From contig JAOPGA020001734.1 of the NCBI GenBank assembly GCA_026419775.2, positions 1 through 64,000 of the forward strand: a stretch of 64,000 bases of DNA, read 5' to 3'. Positions 32,546-44,611 of this stretch are shown one piece after another; the first letter of the stretch is position 1; each line of letters opens with the position of its first letter. The position numbers were made by a program, and so were the translations under genes. Source of the stretch: Acrasis kona. Taxonomy: Eukaryota > Heterolobosea > Eutetramitea > Acrasida > Acrasidae. The notes beneath the pieces are model-generated. The model was given only the letters and a program-made list of their open reading frames with translations, ran no database searches and was not told the origin of the DNA.

Positions 32546-33265
32546 TTATGCAAGTAATTCTGCCTCCATCCTGGCCAGTTCTTCTTCTTCCTCCGTCATC
32601 TTTCTTGCCTTCTTGGTTGTGACTTGAGTTTTGGTTCCGTCGGCAGTGTTTGTGATGGTGGTTTTTGTGACTGTTAATTGCTGAATCTTTCCTAAATCAT
32701 CCGCGTCAAGTTGGTCTTGCAGTCCCTCCAGCTCAGCCTCGAGTTCATCTTCGTCGAACATTTCTCCACCACTAACATTTTGTGAGAGAGCTCTGCTTAT
32801 ATCGTTAGCAGTGGCCATTGTGTCCGAAAACTCGTCCACCTTCTTTTCAATATCTTCGACCGTCCTAAAGTTTTATTATTTGAACAACTAGTATAAACAA
32901 GTTACTTACAGGCCACCGTGAGCACTTTTTAAGGCTTTTGCACCAATTTGTTGTGCTTTAAGTACTTCTACATCAAGTGTGCTCTGTTCGATTTGTGATA
33001 TCTGTGCCTCTAAGTTGGTTTTTTGTTGTTGCAGGCGCTCTATCTGTTGTTCGTATTGCTTTTTCTTCTTTAAGCACGCTGCTGCTGCAGTCCTGTTTTT
33101 TTCTTGGATGAACTCACGTGCTTTGGCTTGCTCTGCCTCACAATTCTTCTCAAGTAGTCTTTCCTTCTTCTCAAGAGTTTCTATCGTGTCTCTGATAGTA
33201 TTCATGCTGTTGTGTATTGTCTCTTCATTCTTTTGCTCCTTCTTCTTAGTGAACCAGCCGAACAT
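32546..33265 (-). CDS. ESCRT-III subunit Snf7/CHMP4
   Basis: The main filament-forming ESCRT-III subunit, acting in multivesicular-body formation, cytokinesis and membrane repair. Exons 33265-32910 and 32864-32546 join across a 45-nt intron into 224 residues. The start MFGWFTKKKEQ is the membrane-inserting N-terminus of Snf7, followed by long charged helices (LLEKNCEAEQAKAREF) and the VEDIEKKVDEFSDTM helix. The acidic C-terminus (EEEEELARMEAELLA) is the MIM-bearing tail bound by Vps4 and Bro1-type partners. Confidence 0.93.
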
Positions 33266-33368
33266 TCGTTGTGAAGTTGACTTTTTTACAAGGCAAACAA
33301 GTTCCAAAATGGAAGGGTGGTCCAAAAAGAACATCATGGAACATAACATAAGAGACGGTAAAGCAAAG

Positions 33369-34079
33369 TTATTTTTCTTTATTTGTTTCGCTTTTTGATT
33401 GCTTTTCAAGTCTATCCCTCTCCTGTATGAATTTGGTCACTGACTCCGTGTTGTAGCTCGTTTTACCAACCAAGCTTAGGGTGGCTTCGGCACGGTCGTT
33501 ACCTCTCTTTTTCTTTTCTTCATGATGATCTGACCTTATGACAATTAAAACTGCATCTATAATTAAGCCCAACACGAGTCCCAACAAACCAGATATTAGA
33601 TGGAAAGAAGTATTTTCAACTCCAGGATAGGTAAATGACGCCAACCAATAGAACAAAACAAAGAATGTAAAGAGTGTAACAATAAGATCCAAACCGACAC
33701 CCATCTGCCCTTTGTATGAACTAAATGGATCACGATTGAGCTCGCCTCTGGCTCCTACAGTTAAATTTTTTATGGAGTCCGCATACTCCAGGTCGGCTAA
33801 CTTTTTTCTAAGCACCGCTAATCTAGCTTCTGCGATCGCTGTCTTTTTTTTAGGGGCTTCAGGTTTGAAATATACATCGGATCCTTTAATCACATCTTGA
33901 AAATAACGTTTTTGTTCGCTGTTGTCGTTATAGATTCGAATGCACCTCTTCACCACATCGAATGGTATTCCTTCCTCCTCTGTATTTAAGAATATAATTA
34001 TGTCCTTATCAATATCACTGATGTACTTGTGTGTATCATTTATCAAATCGTGCAATAGTGGAGTGCGTTTGAGGAACAT
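33369..34079 (-). CDS. TMEM199/Vma12-like V-ATPase assembly factor
   Basis: A 236-residue protein with a soluble N-terminal half (YFQDVIKGSDVYFKPEAP, then a helical LRKKLADLEYADS segment) and two C-terminal membrane helices (LIVTLFTFFVLFYWLAS and LISGLLGLVLGLIIDAVLIV) with a charged tail. This arrangement and the block before the helices match the Vma12/TMEM199 family, ER proteins that assist assembly of the V-ATPase Vo sector. It is divergent from the pseudokinase gene with 39 bp between starts. Confidence 0.7.
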   Translation of the reverse strand: MFLKRTPLLHDLINDTHKYISDIDKDIIIFLNTEEEGIPFDVVKRCIRIYNDNSEQKRYFQDVIKGSDVYFKPEAPKKKTAIAEARLAVLRKKLADLEYADSIKNLTVGARGELNRDPFSSYKGQMGVGLDLIVTLFTFFVLFYWLASFTYPGVENTSFHLISGLLGLVLGLIIDAVLIVIRSDHHEEKKKRGNDRAEATLSLVGKTSYNTESVTKFIQERDRLEKQSKSETNKEK

Positions 34080-34118
34080 GTTCGTTTACTTGTTCAAATT
34101 ACAAAACAGAATAATTGA

Positions 34119-35841
34119 ATGCAAGCCAGGTTGGCACTTCAAAAGAAGAAACTTGAGGCACAGAGATCGAAACAAGAAAATCATGTCCAAGGTTCTGCTA
34201 CTAAAACCATCCTCACACGGGAACAACGTCAAGAACGGGTCAGAGAGGAGTTGGCCCGCTGCTCAACTAATGACATTTATGTAGATTACGCATCACTTTT
34301 TACCGATGAACTTATAAAACCAAATACACTATGTGCAAATGAAGAGGACCACTTATCCGTCCGAATAAGAAGTTTGACAAAAAACAAAGTCTTAAAGCTC
34401 AAGACCGAGCAAGTATTCCCTGACATTGATGATGTATGCATGTTCCAAGTAAACGTCACCGCCCAGTCAATACCCAAACTACAACAAGTCAGAGAAGTCC
34501 AACAGCAGCAACTTTTAGATGGAGCCTACAGGGAAGACATGTTAGAAGACGATTATGTCACCAAAGTCACTTCGGCACCAACATCCCCTGTCAAGTTTGC
34601 ACCCTCTGCTGCAAATCAATATTTATTTGATGTTCAAGTAACAACGCAGTACCCTCATGAGCCACTAGTTGTACAAGTCAATCAAGTCATAAGCGAAGAC
34701 AATCAAGACGCCTTGCTTAATATTAAAAACGCATTTAACAGTGTCGACCGTTCGAACATGGTGGCCATCCAAGATGTGATGAACACCGTAACACATACTG
34801 TACGAAAGGTTGAACAAGATCAAATAAAATTACAAACTATCCATTCAGCCCAAAAGCAGCAACAGGAATACAACCAACGCAGAAGCAGAGAAATGCAGGC
34901 CTTGGACAAGGAGCCACATTGTATAAATGATTTTGAACACTACGTACAAGAAGGTCAAATATTGATGAAGAATGACATGGGCGTGGTAAGGAGGGCCACA
35001 TTCACTACAAGTGACGTTCCAAAATTGGACAGAGAAGACGTACGGAAGGGACAAATTGCCGTCAGGACTTTTCTGTTTAAGAAGGATGAGAGCGAACTAT
35101 TCCTATTAAGGTCAGAGATGAACATTTTATGGTAAGACTTTTAGTTCCCTTCATTTAACAGTCAACAGTTCTTTGAGACACGATAAGCTCATACGATATC
35201 TTGGATACTCCATACTGTACGATAAACTATACTTGAAGATGATGATGGAGATGATACCCAACGACAGCCTTCACGATCTCTTACATAAAAAGTGCAAGGA
35301 CGCATCAAGGCAAGCAGACATTTCAAGAAGACTAAAGAGTATTCACGTTTTGTGTAACATTGCTTTGGACATTGCAGAAGCATTGTGCTATTTGCACTCT
35401 CAAAACATTATTCACAAGAATTTAAAATCAACACAAATCCTAGTAGACGATCGCTGGCATGCTAAATTATCCATCGAAATCAAACATTGTTATTACCTTG
35501 CCAACGGACAGACCCATACTTCCGAAAAGACATTGAGCGCAGGATCACCCCAGTACATGAGTCCAGAGGAGTTTTACGAAGAAACATCCCACACTAATAA
35601 AGTTGACGTGTATTCGTTCGGAGTTTTGTTGTGTGAATTGTTTACTCAAAAGAAACCTTGGAGAGAGGTGCAGTCGACAAAGATAAAAGAAAAAGTTTTG
35701 GCTGAGGAGAGACCCGTCATTACTGCCTCTGTTCCGATGGACATTCAGAATTTGATTAGAGATTGTTGGAAACAGAGCCCACTCTCTAGACCGACCATGG
35801 ATCAAGTTGTTGAGAGATTACAAAATGTAAAGTACCTTTAA
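34119..35841 (+). CDS. Probable pseudokinase (protein kinase-like domain at C-terminus)
   Basis: Exons 34119-35131 and 35169-35841 join across a 37-nt intron into 561 residues. The first 280 residues are helical, Gln-rich and unassigned. The kinase-like domain then has the expected order of motifs, but key residues are replaced: the ATP-binding Lys region reads IAVRTF (Arg for Lys), the catalytic loop reads IIHKNLKSTQIL (Asn for the catalytic Asp, Gln for the Mg-binding Asn), and no DFG is present (AKLSIE instead). The activation end SPQYMSPEEF and the C-lobe DVYSFGVLLCELF, KKPW and SRPTMDQV remain well conserved. This points to a tyrosine-kinase-like scaffold without phosphotransfer. Confidence 0.83.
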
Positions 35842-35996
35842 TAAATATTCATCAAAGTCAACTGTGTTTTTATTTTGAAAATTTGTCATGTCGTTGAGGG
35901 ACATTTATTTGACACCATGTGAGAGAGAGCTTTATAATTGAAAACCATCCCTCTCTTTGACTACGAAACGGAACAACTCACTAGTCAAACGACAAT

Positions 35997-37312
35997 TTAA
36001 AAGCACCAAGGGAAGCAAGTAAGTTTCTTCTTTTTCTTTTTCACTTCATTATTGCTCACTGCGCTCATTGGTGTAATGTTCATCTCGGTTGCTTTTAAAT
36101 CTGAGGATTCACTTATTTCTGGTGAATCTTGAACGTCCTTTAATGATATTACATTCACGGGTGTGAACTCGTTCATTTTGTCTTCCTTATAGGATAGTTT
36201 AATATGTTCTGAAGCTGAGCGATAGCTTTGCTTAGGGTGCAAAACAACGGCAGGCATTGTTTGTTGTCTGTATTTGGCAGATAATCTCTTTGGTAATGTA
36301 CTGAACCTTCTGCTACATCTTGTTTGTTCTGCATTAGGTACGTTTAATGTAACTTCATCAAAAGTAACTTCAACATTAGTTTCGTCTGCAACAGAAGGTT
36401 CCTTCTGGTTATTTTGTATAATTTCATCACCGGGTATGGTCTCTAACGTATTCGAAGATGATTTCACAACAATTACAGGATCAATCATCTTTTCTTGTAC
36501 ATGTTCATTCGACACTAATGTTGGTTCCTCAACTTGTGTGGAAACTTCGATTTGTTCGTGGTCATGGATTATAGTTTGGTTTGTCTCTTCGATTTTTTCA
36601 TGTTCAAGTTGGTCAACTTGACGCTGTTGAGTGTGCTCTTCAACTTGAGAAGAGTCAACGCTCGGTACATTCACGCTAATTTCCATTCTAATGTTTTCCA
36701 AGTCCATCTCCACGTGTTCGTTTGCAATTTTGATCCATGAACTACATAGTTTTGTCAAGTACCTTTCCATGGCGGATTCAACAAACGACCCAGCACCCAA
36801 AAGATATTTACTGAATCCACAGCGAATGTGGATTGTTGCGTTGACAGAGTCGGAATTAGTCTCAGTTATTAACCAGTCAATGTGAACAGAGAAATCGTTG
36901 CGAAACGGTATGCTGTTGACTATTGCAATTGTGTACCGTGACGTAAACTTCCTAAATTATTTTAGATGATTGGATGAATTCTACTTACGTTGGTGAAATC
37001 CACTGCATGTTATCAACAATTGCAATTTCAATGTCCTTAATGTTTAAAACTTTTACTGTATCTACATTCGAGCTTATTAGCATTTTGCGGCTAATGTTTT
37101 GTCTAGAATCCATGTCTATTGTAGCGTGGTTCGTAACTTCTGATACATTATAATCTACAGCTTGTTAGATGGAAGATGTGTATAATCATACTTTTAACTC
37201 TCTTCTGTATTGAAAGAAAATCTTCAATGAACGTGTTGTCTAGGTACAATAGATTTACAAAGTGGTGCAGAGTCGTCGCAAATGTATACTCGAGTTTTGC
37301 CTCTCTTACCAT
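35997..37312 (-). CDS. VASt-domain-like lipid-transfer protein
   Basis: Exons 37312-37192, 37154-36989 and 36951-35997, with two 37-nt introns, give 413 residues. The first 180 residues resemble the VASt (StAR-like) fold of GRAMD1/Lam sterol carriers: a start helix with HHFVNLLYLDNTFIEDF, a strand pair SRYTIAIVNSIPFRNDF, then VHIDWLITE and the long C-terminal helix FVESAMERYLTKLC. No GRAM domain precedes it and no membrane helix follows. The remainder is disordered and acidic, ending in KKKKKLTCFPWCF, a polybasic and Cys-rich tail that could attach to membrane by lipidation. The domain call is by pattern and moderate. Confidence 0.62.
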
Positions 37313-37436
37313 GCTCAACACTTTTTACTTTGTTTGTTAATTAGAGTAATTATAGAATTTACAACTATTATTTGTAGATTAGTCATTTTAGTTTGAAGAC
37401 AGTTGATTATTTGAATATGTTCGGTCTGGAACATCA

Positions 37437-38474
37437 ATGAAAAAGTATCAAGGTTACGGCAAGATTGTGGAGAGCACAAAAGCGTGGATCCTTGATAAGA
37501 AAGATAACAACATAATATCAAAGACACAGTGGGTCGTTACAGAGAAGATTCACGGGGCAAACTTTTGTTTTGTTTGCGACCAAAACGGTAATAGAGTACG
37601 ATGTGGTAAAAGAAGAGACTTTCTGGATGATGTAGAGGATTTTTTCGGGTACAAGAAAATCTTGCATGAAAACAAACCAAAAATCCAAATGGTATTCAAT
37701 AGTTTGAAGAAGGAAAGTACTAGCGAAGTATACATATTCGGTGAAATTTTTGGTGGAAAATATCCACATGAAGAGGTTGAGGTAATAAACGTGTTGCCTG
37801 TACAGACTGGCATTTGGTATTGTCCTGATATTAAATTTTATGCGTTTGATGCAGCACTAGTTTGTCAAGATGGCAAACAAACTTTTGTGGATTATGGCGT
37901 TGCAATGGAAGCATTCAAACATGCTGGTTTACTCTACGCCGAACCGTTGTTTGTTGGTAGCTATAAGAAGGCGCTTGAGCATCCAATAGGTTTCAACACC
38001 ACTCTTCCGTCCAAGTTTGGATTACCCCTTCTTCCAGGCAATAAAGCAGAAGGCGTTGTAATAAAACCAATTACTGAGATTATTGTAAAGACGAACAAAG
38101 GAGAAGAAAGGGCCATAATAAAAAATAAAATTGCAGAGTTTGCGGAAGATGAGAGGTATGACCAAAGCGTTAAAAAGAATACAACAATGAATGGGGTAAT
38201 TTCAAGCTTGGATTTGTTGAGGTTTGAGATTCAGTCACTTGTTAATCAAAATAGAGTTAATAGTTCCATAAGTAAGATTGGGGTGGTGCTTAGAGATGAT
38301 AAATCTAAGATACTTGAACTATTAGCAATGTGCGTTGAAGACGTTGTGGATTCCATAAAATACAACAATGAAGAAGTGTATGATGCGATGGATGGGTGTG
38401 ACAGAAATATATTACACGAAGAGATAAGTTTTGCGTGCAAGAAGGTTATAGCAAAACATTTCAAAAATCAATAA
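37437..38474 (+). CDS. RNA ligase, Rnl2 type
   Basis: An ATP-dependent RNA ligase of the T4 Rnl2/kinetoplastid REL-like group, sealing nicks in RNA through an enzyme-AMP intermediate. The 345-residue single-exon protein has motif I at EKIHGANF (nucleophile Lys37), motif III/IIIa at YIFGEIFGGKYP and IKFYAFD, motif IV at AEGVVIKP and motif V at IIKNKIAEF. A C-terminal domain of about 110 residues with helices follows, as in Rnl2 proteins. It may act in RNA repair or in editing-like processing. It diverges from the VASt gene (124 bp). The stop is within AATAAA. Confidence 0.9.
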   Translation: MKKYQGYGKIVESTKAWILDKKDNNIISKTQWVVTEKIHGANFCFVCDQNGNRVRCGKRRDFLDDVEDFFGYKKILHENKPKIQMVFNSLKKESTSEVYIFGEIFGGKYPHEEVEVINVLPVQTGIWYCPDIKFYAFDAALVCQDGKQTFVDYGVAMEAFKHAGLLYAEPLFVGSYKKALEHPIGFNTTLPSKFGLPLLPGNKAEGVVIKPITEIIVKTNKGEERAIIKNKIAEFAEDERYDQSVKKNTTMNGVISSLDLLRFEIQSLVNQNRVNSSISKIGVVLRDDKSKILELLAMCVEDVVDSIKYNNEEVYDAMDGCDRNILHEEISFACKKVIAKHFKNQ

Positions 38475-38585
38475 ATAATTCTGTTTTTATCACTTTGTTA
38501 TAGATTGACGTACATTCTAACCATTTGGTGATAAGCCAGCATAGACAGCGCAGAGTTCTTAGAATTAGCGAAGTTTAATGGCAAA

Positions 38586-38593
38586 TATATAAA
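38586..38593 (+). promoter_or_regulatory. TATA box for the SH3 gene
   Basis: TATATAAA lies 47-54 nt upstream of the ATG at 38640. Confidence 0.5.
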
Positions 38594-38639
38594 GGCATTA
38601 TACTTTTTGTAATCTATTTTGGATTACAAAGTTGTAGAT

Positions 38640-39755
38640 ATGGGATCATCTGGTCCAAAGTCCCCTAGCGAGAGAAAAGTTGTGGATACATGTTCTTTTT
38701 TTGTTCGCGTAAATTATGACTATAAATCAGAAATCAAAAAACACTTGACAATCTTCTGCGGCGAGAGATTGGAGATTATACAGCAACACGAAAGCGGATG
38801 GTGGGTTGGAAGAAACGTTATGGGAGAAATAGGTATTCTTCCAAGCAATTATGTCGAAGAAATTGAAATGGATGGAGATGATGCTGTATCGGAAAGCGGA
38901 TACCGCTCATCGGAAAGCGAAGACTCCGAGCATTATAATTCTAGAGCTTATAAACCCAAACACCATTTAAAACAAAAACTATCAACAGAAAAGACAAAGC
39001 ACTTGGAGGAAAAGAGAAAGTTAGAGGAGGAAATGGAAAGATTGAGACAAGAACGAGATGATGCCATAAAAAAGTTAGAGCAAAAGAACCCAAATAAAAC
39101 ATTAAGACAGAGCATGCCTTTTCTAAGAAGAACTGAACCTATACAACGAAAAAGACCTCAAACGGCCCTCTCTCTTCAAAGTAGCACGTTACCGATTTCA
39201 GAAGCGAAAGAAAAGCCGATACGTAGAACTGAATACACATCTCCAACTTACAGTAGTCCCTCTTATAGCAATACAAATGCAACCATACCTACTGCTCTAC
39301 AAACATCTAGGTCTAGACCCAGACCTCAAAGTCCCTCTCAAACTAAACCCAAACGACCTCAAAGTGCAACGGCACAGAGACGCCCTACGGGGCCAGTTCA
39401 AAGCACTCAACAGCCGGTGTCGATGATGCAAACTACTCCAACTTTTAAAACAATGGTTGTAGAGGTAACCTCACCAACAATCAGCGCAACTAGCTCACCA
39501 AGTAACCGCAGGTCTGCACCACCACCTTTACCGGTATCGAATCAAAGCTTTTATGTAATAGCTAAAAAACCATATTATGCAGCTCAACTACGGCATTTGT
39601 ACATCAAGAAAGGAGATATTATTCGGGTGTGGTATAATGCATGGGATTGGATGAAGGGAGAGAATGTAAAAACAGGAGCTGTGGGCATGTTCCCAGTTAA
39701 ATGTGTTGAAATTATTTCAAATGAAGAAGCGCTATCAATGTCTGATAACAAATAA
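38640..39755 (+). CDS. Two-SH3 adaptor protein
   Basis: A 371-residue adaptor from ATG 38640 (the upstream frame has only a TTG). An SH3 domain at about residues 20-80 shows VRVNYDYKSE, GWWVGRN and GILPSNYVEE. A coiled coil at about 120-160 and a Pro/Ser/Thr-rich linker with several PQS units follow, then a second SH3-like domain at about 300-360 (VIAKKPYYAA, DWMKGENV, GMFPVKCVEI). Such proteins link actin regulators at membranes. The first SH3 domain is certain, the second slightly divergent. Confidence 0.85.
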   Translation: MGSSGPKSPSERKVVDTCSFFVRVNYDYKSEIKKHLTIFCGERLEIIQQHESGWWVGRNVMGEIGILPSNYVEEIEMDGDDAVSESGYRSSESEDSEHYNSRAYKPKHHLKQKLSTEKTKHLEEKRKLEEEMERLRQERDDAIKKLEQKNPNKTLRQSMPFLRRTEPIQRKRPQTALSLQSSTLPISEAKEKPIRRTEYTSPTYSSPSYSNTNATIPTALQTSRSRPRPQSPSQTKPKRPQSATAQRRPTGPVQSTQQPVSMMQTTPTFKTMVVEVTSPTISATSSPSNRRSAPPPLPVSNQSFYVIAKKPYYAAQLRHLYIKKGDIIRVWYNAWDWMKGENVKTGAVGMFPVKCVEIISNEEALSMSDNK

Positions 39756-39859
39756 CATTCACATGTGAATTAACTAGGTGAAACATTGAAAGGAAAACAA
39801 GTCTGAATTGTTCATCGGTTTATTAGTACATGGACAAAAGAATGATTAAAATTCTAGAT

Positions 39860-41757
39860 TTAAATATAAAAGTTCCACACACATATGGCACAATCCTTTC
39901 CTGCTGAAATAATTTGCTTTTCATCAGGGCTCCATTGAACGCTAAGTACATCACCAGAGTGACATAACCCTTGACCTATTATTTTTTCTGTTTTGATGTT
40001 CCATACTTTTACAATTTGGTCGTCACCACCTGTGACCATATATTTACCACTCGGGCTGACACTTACGGTTTTTATCTGGGGCTTTTTGGGATCTTCAAAT
40101 TTTTGAACGGGATCTGCGATGTCGATATCCCACGATAGTAGCCTACCATCTGCACCTGCACTTATGATCTCGTTCTCGCTGTCTTGACGTTGACTAATTC
40201 CATTAAATCCCATAGAACTCTTATCTGCAACTGATTTATAGGCCATTCTTCTATTTGTTTTCATGTCGTACGTCATTACACTTTTGTCAACACTGCATGA
40301 ATGAAGTCTATTGGGCTGTACCATGTCGATAACCAAACCTGTGACTTGTTTAGTGTGCTCTGTAAATTGACCCAAATTTTCTTGTTTCCAATTCCAAATT
40401 CTAACTCCATCTCTTCCACCAGAAGCTATAAATGTAGGCGTAGAGGCCAAACAAGATACACCGCCTCTATGTGCATTTATAATTTGCCATTGCTGTTTTT
40501 CGCTCTTTGCATCGAAATATCTTATGAAACCATCATTCCATCCTGATAATATTTTCCCTCCGTTATATATGCAACAAGTGGCCTCACTAGCAGCTTCTAC
40601 TAGCGATACAATAGAATAATCAGTAAGGTCCCAAACTCTAATTGTTCCATCTACTGACGATGAACAGAAGAAATCTGTTTCCTCTGGATCAAAGGATATG
40701 CACGTAACATCGCTAACATGACTCTCTTCTAACAAGGTATACTTGAGGTCATTGGAGTTTAATTTGTATATACAGCCACCATCTGTACCGGCATATAGAG
40801 TTGCACCATCCCCTGATAATGTTAACGATGTGATACGGCCTGAAAGTTGCGTCTCTCTGTCCACATCCCATTTTTGATCGCTACCAATCAATAATTTTAC
40901 TTTCCCATCACCTGAACCAGTATACATAACATCGTCTCTTGTACATAGTGACAAAACTCCATTACTGCTCACTTGCACAGTTCCCCTGTATTGTGCATTC
41001 ACGATATTGAAAATAATGACCTCTCCCGTTTTTGTCCCTGCATAACAATAAGTGCCATTATCCGATAAACAAGCACCATGATATGTTCTTGAAAACCCTG
41101 CTGTTCTACCAGGAAATTGGCATTGCTGAGATGTTAAGCTAAACTGCATAGTCCGAACATCGAATGCCCATTGACAAATTTTAACTTGGGTTTCAGTCGC
41201 AGTTACCAATGTGTATTTCGCTCTTTTGGGATTGAAATCCTCACGCCTAGGTGCACACTCAACTATAATTGTTAATAGAAGGTATAATCAATTAACTCAC
41301 CAAAAAATGCGGTGCTCTCTAGTTTTTGTCCTCCCTGATGCTTTCCAGTTTCCATATCCCAAACGTATAAACCATTTTCTCCAGTTGAGCAAAGGAATTT
41401 ATCGTCGTGAGTGAAGCAAAGAGATGTTACTTTGTTAGTATGACCTTCGATCTCATGAACAACTTTATTCTTCTTCAGATCCCAAACTATAATTGTTGCG
41501 ATTTTCCCTTTTCGTTTTGTCGCTCCAAGCTGAGCGGTAGCCACGTAATCTCCACTATTGGATATAGACACTGTTGTGATTTCCTCATCATGTTGTCTCA
41601 GAAAGTCTTGGTTGTGTGAGTCTCTCACATCGCTTATTACCAAAACAGATCCAATGGGATATAACAGATCGTCCTTGTTCTTAGGATGTACTACCAAAGA
41701 ATGCATATGTCTTCCAGTGAATCCAATCACATGTTCCAGCTCTAGAGGGTTACTCAT
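39860..41757 (-). CDS. CFAP52: CFAP52 (WDR16), ciliary WD40 protein
   Basis: An axonemal protein of doublet microtubules, required for motile cilia. Exons 41757-41301 and 41262-39860 join across a 38-nt intron into 619 residues, the usual length of the family (about 620). It begins LELEHVIGFTGRHM, the family hallmark, and continues through two seven-bladed WD40 propellers; clear repeats include SPSGKYMVTGGDDQIVKVW and CISFDPEETDFFCSSS. It is divergently paired with CFAP206, with 33 bp between start codons. Confidence 0.92.
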
Positions 41758-41790
41758 TATTGATTTTGGCGGTAATTGAAATTGTAAGAA
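41758..41790. promoter_or_regulatory. 33-bp bidirectional start region of CFAP52 and CFAP206
   Basis: Only 33 nt separate the two ATGs, so each gene's promoter must partly lie inside the other gene or both share a very compact element. I see no TATA box here. Confidence 0.6.
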
Positions 41791-43849
41791 ATGGACATAA
41801 CAGAGAGAGTCATAGACCAGATAGTGACTCAATGTAAAGAGAGAAACTTCAACATTATGCCTCAATTGGCTTCATTTATGGCCAAAAGTATAATTATGGA
41901 TACCTCTTTAGGATTCACCACCGAATCCGAGCTAACTGCGACACAATTAGGAGAGCTTGTCAAGCTAGCAGTCACAAAACTAACTATGAACGATTCTCCG
42001 CAACTTGAAACAGTAAAAATGCAAGTATCCATCATGTGCTCAAAGGAGCAATTAAGACTAGACTCTGAAAAACAGGAACAAGATCATCAAAACAAAGCAG
42101 CACAACTCATACAAGAAATCGTTGATAAAAAAGATGAAGCTCAAGTATTTGGAGATATAGTGCTATACATTCTTCACGAGACAAAATTATTAGAAACTAC
42201 CAATGATCAAATAGAGAAGGAAACAATGAATGCATTAGAGAGCGTCATTCCAAAAAACTACATTAATTCGTTTATAAATCAAACTCATCAAGAAAAGAGG
42301 AATCAACTGCAAGATTTGTGGAAGATTGTTTGGGGAATTAGATTGTTTAACAAGGCGACAAAAAAAGGAGGTGCTGGAATAGAGCAGAGTAAGTCTGTTA
42401 CCACACAATAACTACTCACAATGAAAGTTGCTGACAAAGTACCGCAATCAATCCAATCCGTCAGAACTGTTATCAACAAGGAGTTAGATGATAACGAGAG
42501 AGTATGCGTGGAATATGTAAAGGTTTTAACAAGTGGTCTTTTCAAAGACGAAAAAAAATTCGAACGATTGAGGGCAGAATTGACCAATAGAAGGCAATAT
42601 TGCTCGTTCTTACAGGAGCTCATGACTTTTTCAAAAAACCTTCAAGACAAGGTGTCCACTGTGGAGGCCTTTTACAAGAGTCATACAAAAGAAATCAAAA
42701 AAATCGTTGAGCAGAGCACTAGTGTGCCCAAGTCCACCATCTACGTGAGTTGCACATTCATTCAATTACTAATCATTGCAGCCCATGTTCATTTTGATGG
42801 CAGAAAACTGGATAGAATATGAGAGTATGAGGGACAACCTGAGGGAAGTACAACAAATTTTTCAATACCTAAAAATATACAAAAGCTCTTACAGGGCTCA
42901 ACTCACCCCAAGAATGCTTGCCAACAAGAGGACAAACGAGGTTGTGGTAAACAACGAAATATCTACGGATCCGACAGTAGACCCAATAGAACAATCCACT
43001 GCCCAAATAGATGAAGCATCTGTCCCAGATACCTTACTGTTAGAGGAAGAACCGCCAATACAAGAAGAAAATGAACAGGAGAAACCTGAGGATGAGGACA
43101 AACAAGAAGATTCGCTCGAAGAAAAAATTGAATCACTAGATATCAACGAGCCGGCGGAGCCAAAGCCAAATCAAGAGGAGATTATAATAGAAGGATATGG
43201 CCCACTAGCTTTTTATGCAGCCGATGATAGTATAGTGCCGGAGTTTAATGGCTTCTGCCCTGTCAGTTTTCTCGAAGAGAGGCAGTTACTGTGTTCATCT
43301 GATAAAAATCTAGGATACCTGCCTTATAAAAACAAATTTTATGGATTCCTCAACAAGGACGCTGCCATAAAGTTTGCGTCCAACCCTGAATATTACGTTA
43401 CTCAAGCATCTGAGCAAGCCAAGCACTCTCCAGAAATGATAGTGCTCTTTAATCTTCAACAATTCATGCCCCGTAACATTGTGCTTCAAAGCGGTTCCGC
43501 ACCCAGAAAACTAAAACCAGATGTAATCAAATGTGAAGGAGGAACGCAAACAGAAGTTCACCCTATAGAATCACACAAGGACTATAAATACGAGTTCAGC
43601 GAATGGAAGTTAAGACAGAGGGCACTAAAATTAGCAGATCTCAGGAACAAGGCAACGCATTCCACTCAAACAGTAAATAGTCATTTTAGACGAGATACAC
43701 AAACTCAAATATACTTGCCAAAGGAGAAGTCAACCAACACTGCCCATGAAAAGGGTACCAATCCACAAAAAGAAGTTCGGTACATTAAAGGTCTAAGAGG
43801 GGCCCCTACAAGTAAGATGAGCGTTGTCACGATGACTTTTGATCAATAA
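41791..43849 (+). CDS. CFAP206: CFAP206 (FAP206), radial-spoke docking protein
   Basis: A cilia protein that anchors radial spoke 2 and dynein c. Exons 41791-42388, 42428-42744 and 42782-43849, with introns of 39 and 37 nt, give 660 residues; the family is usually about 620. The N-terminus ERVIDQIVTQCKERNF is typical, and the C-terminal block EGYGPLAFYAADDSI ... GFCPVSFLEERQLLC ... NPEYYV matches the family closely. An acidic linker (about residues 380-455) is the main extra length. The stop lies in AATAAA. Confidence 0.93.
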
Positions 43850-44611
<762 letters not shown>

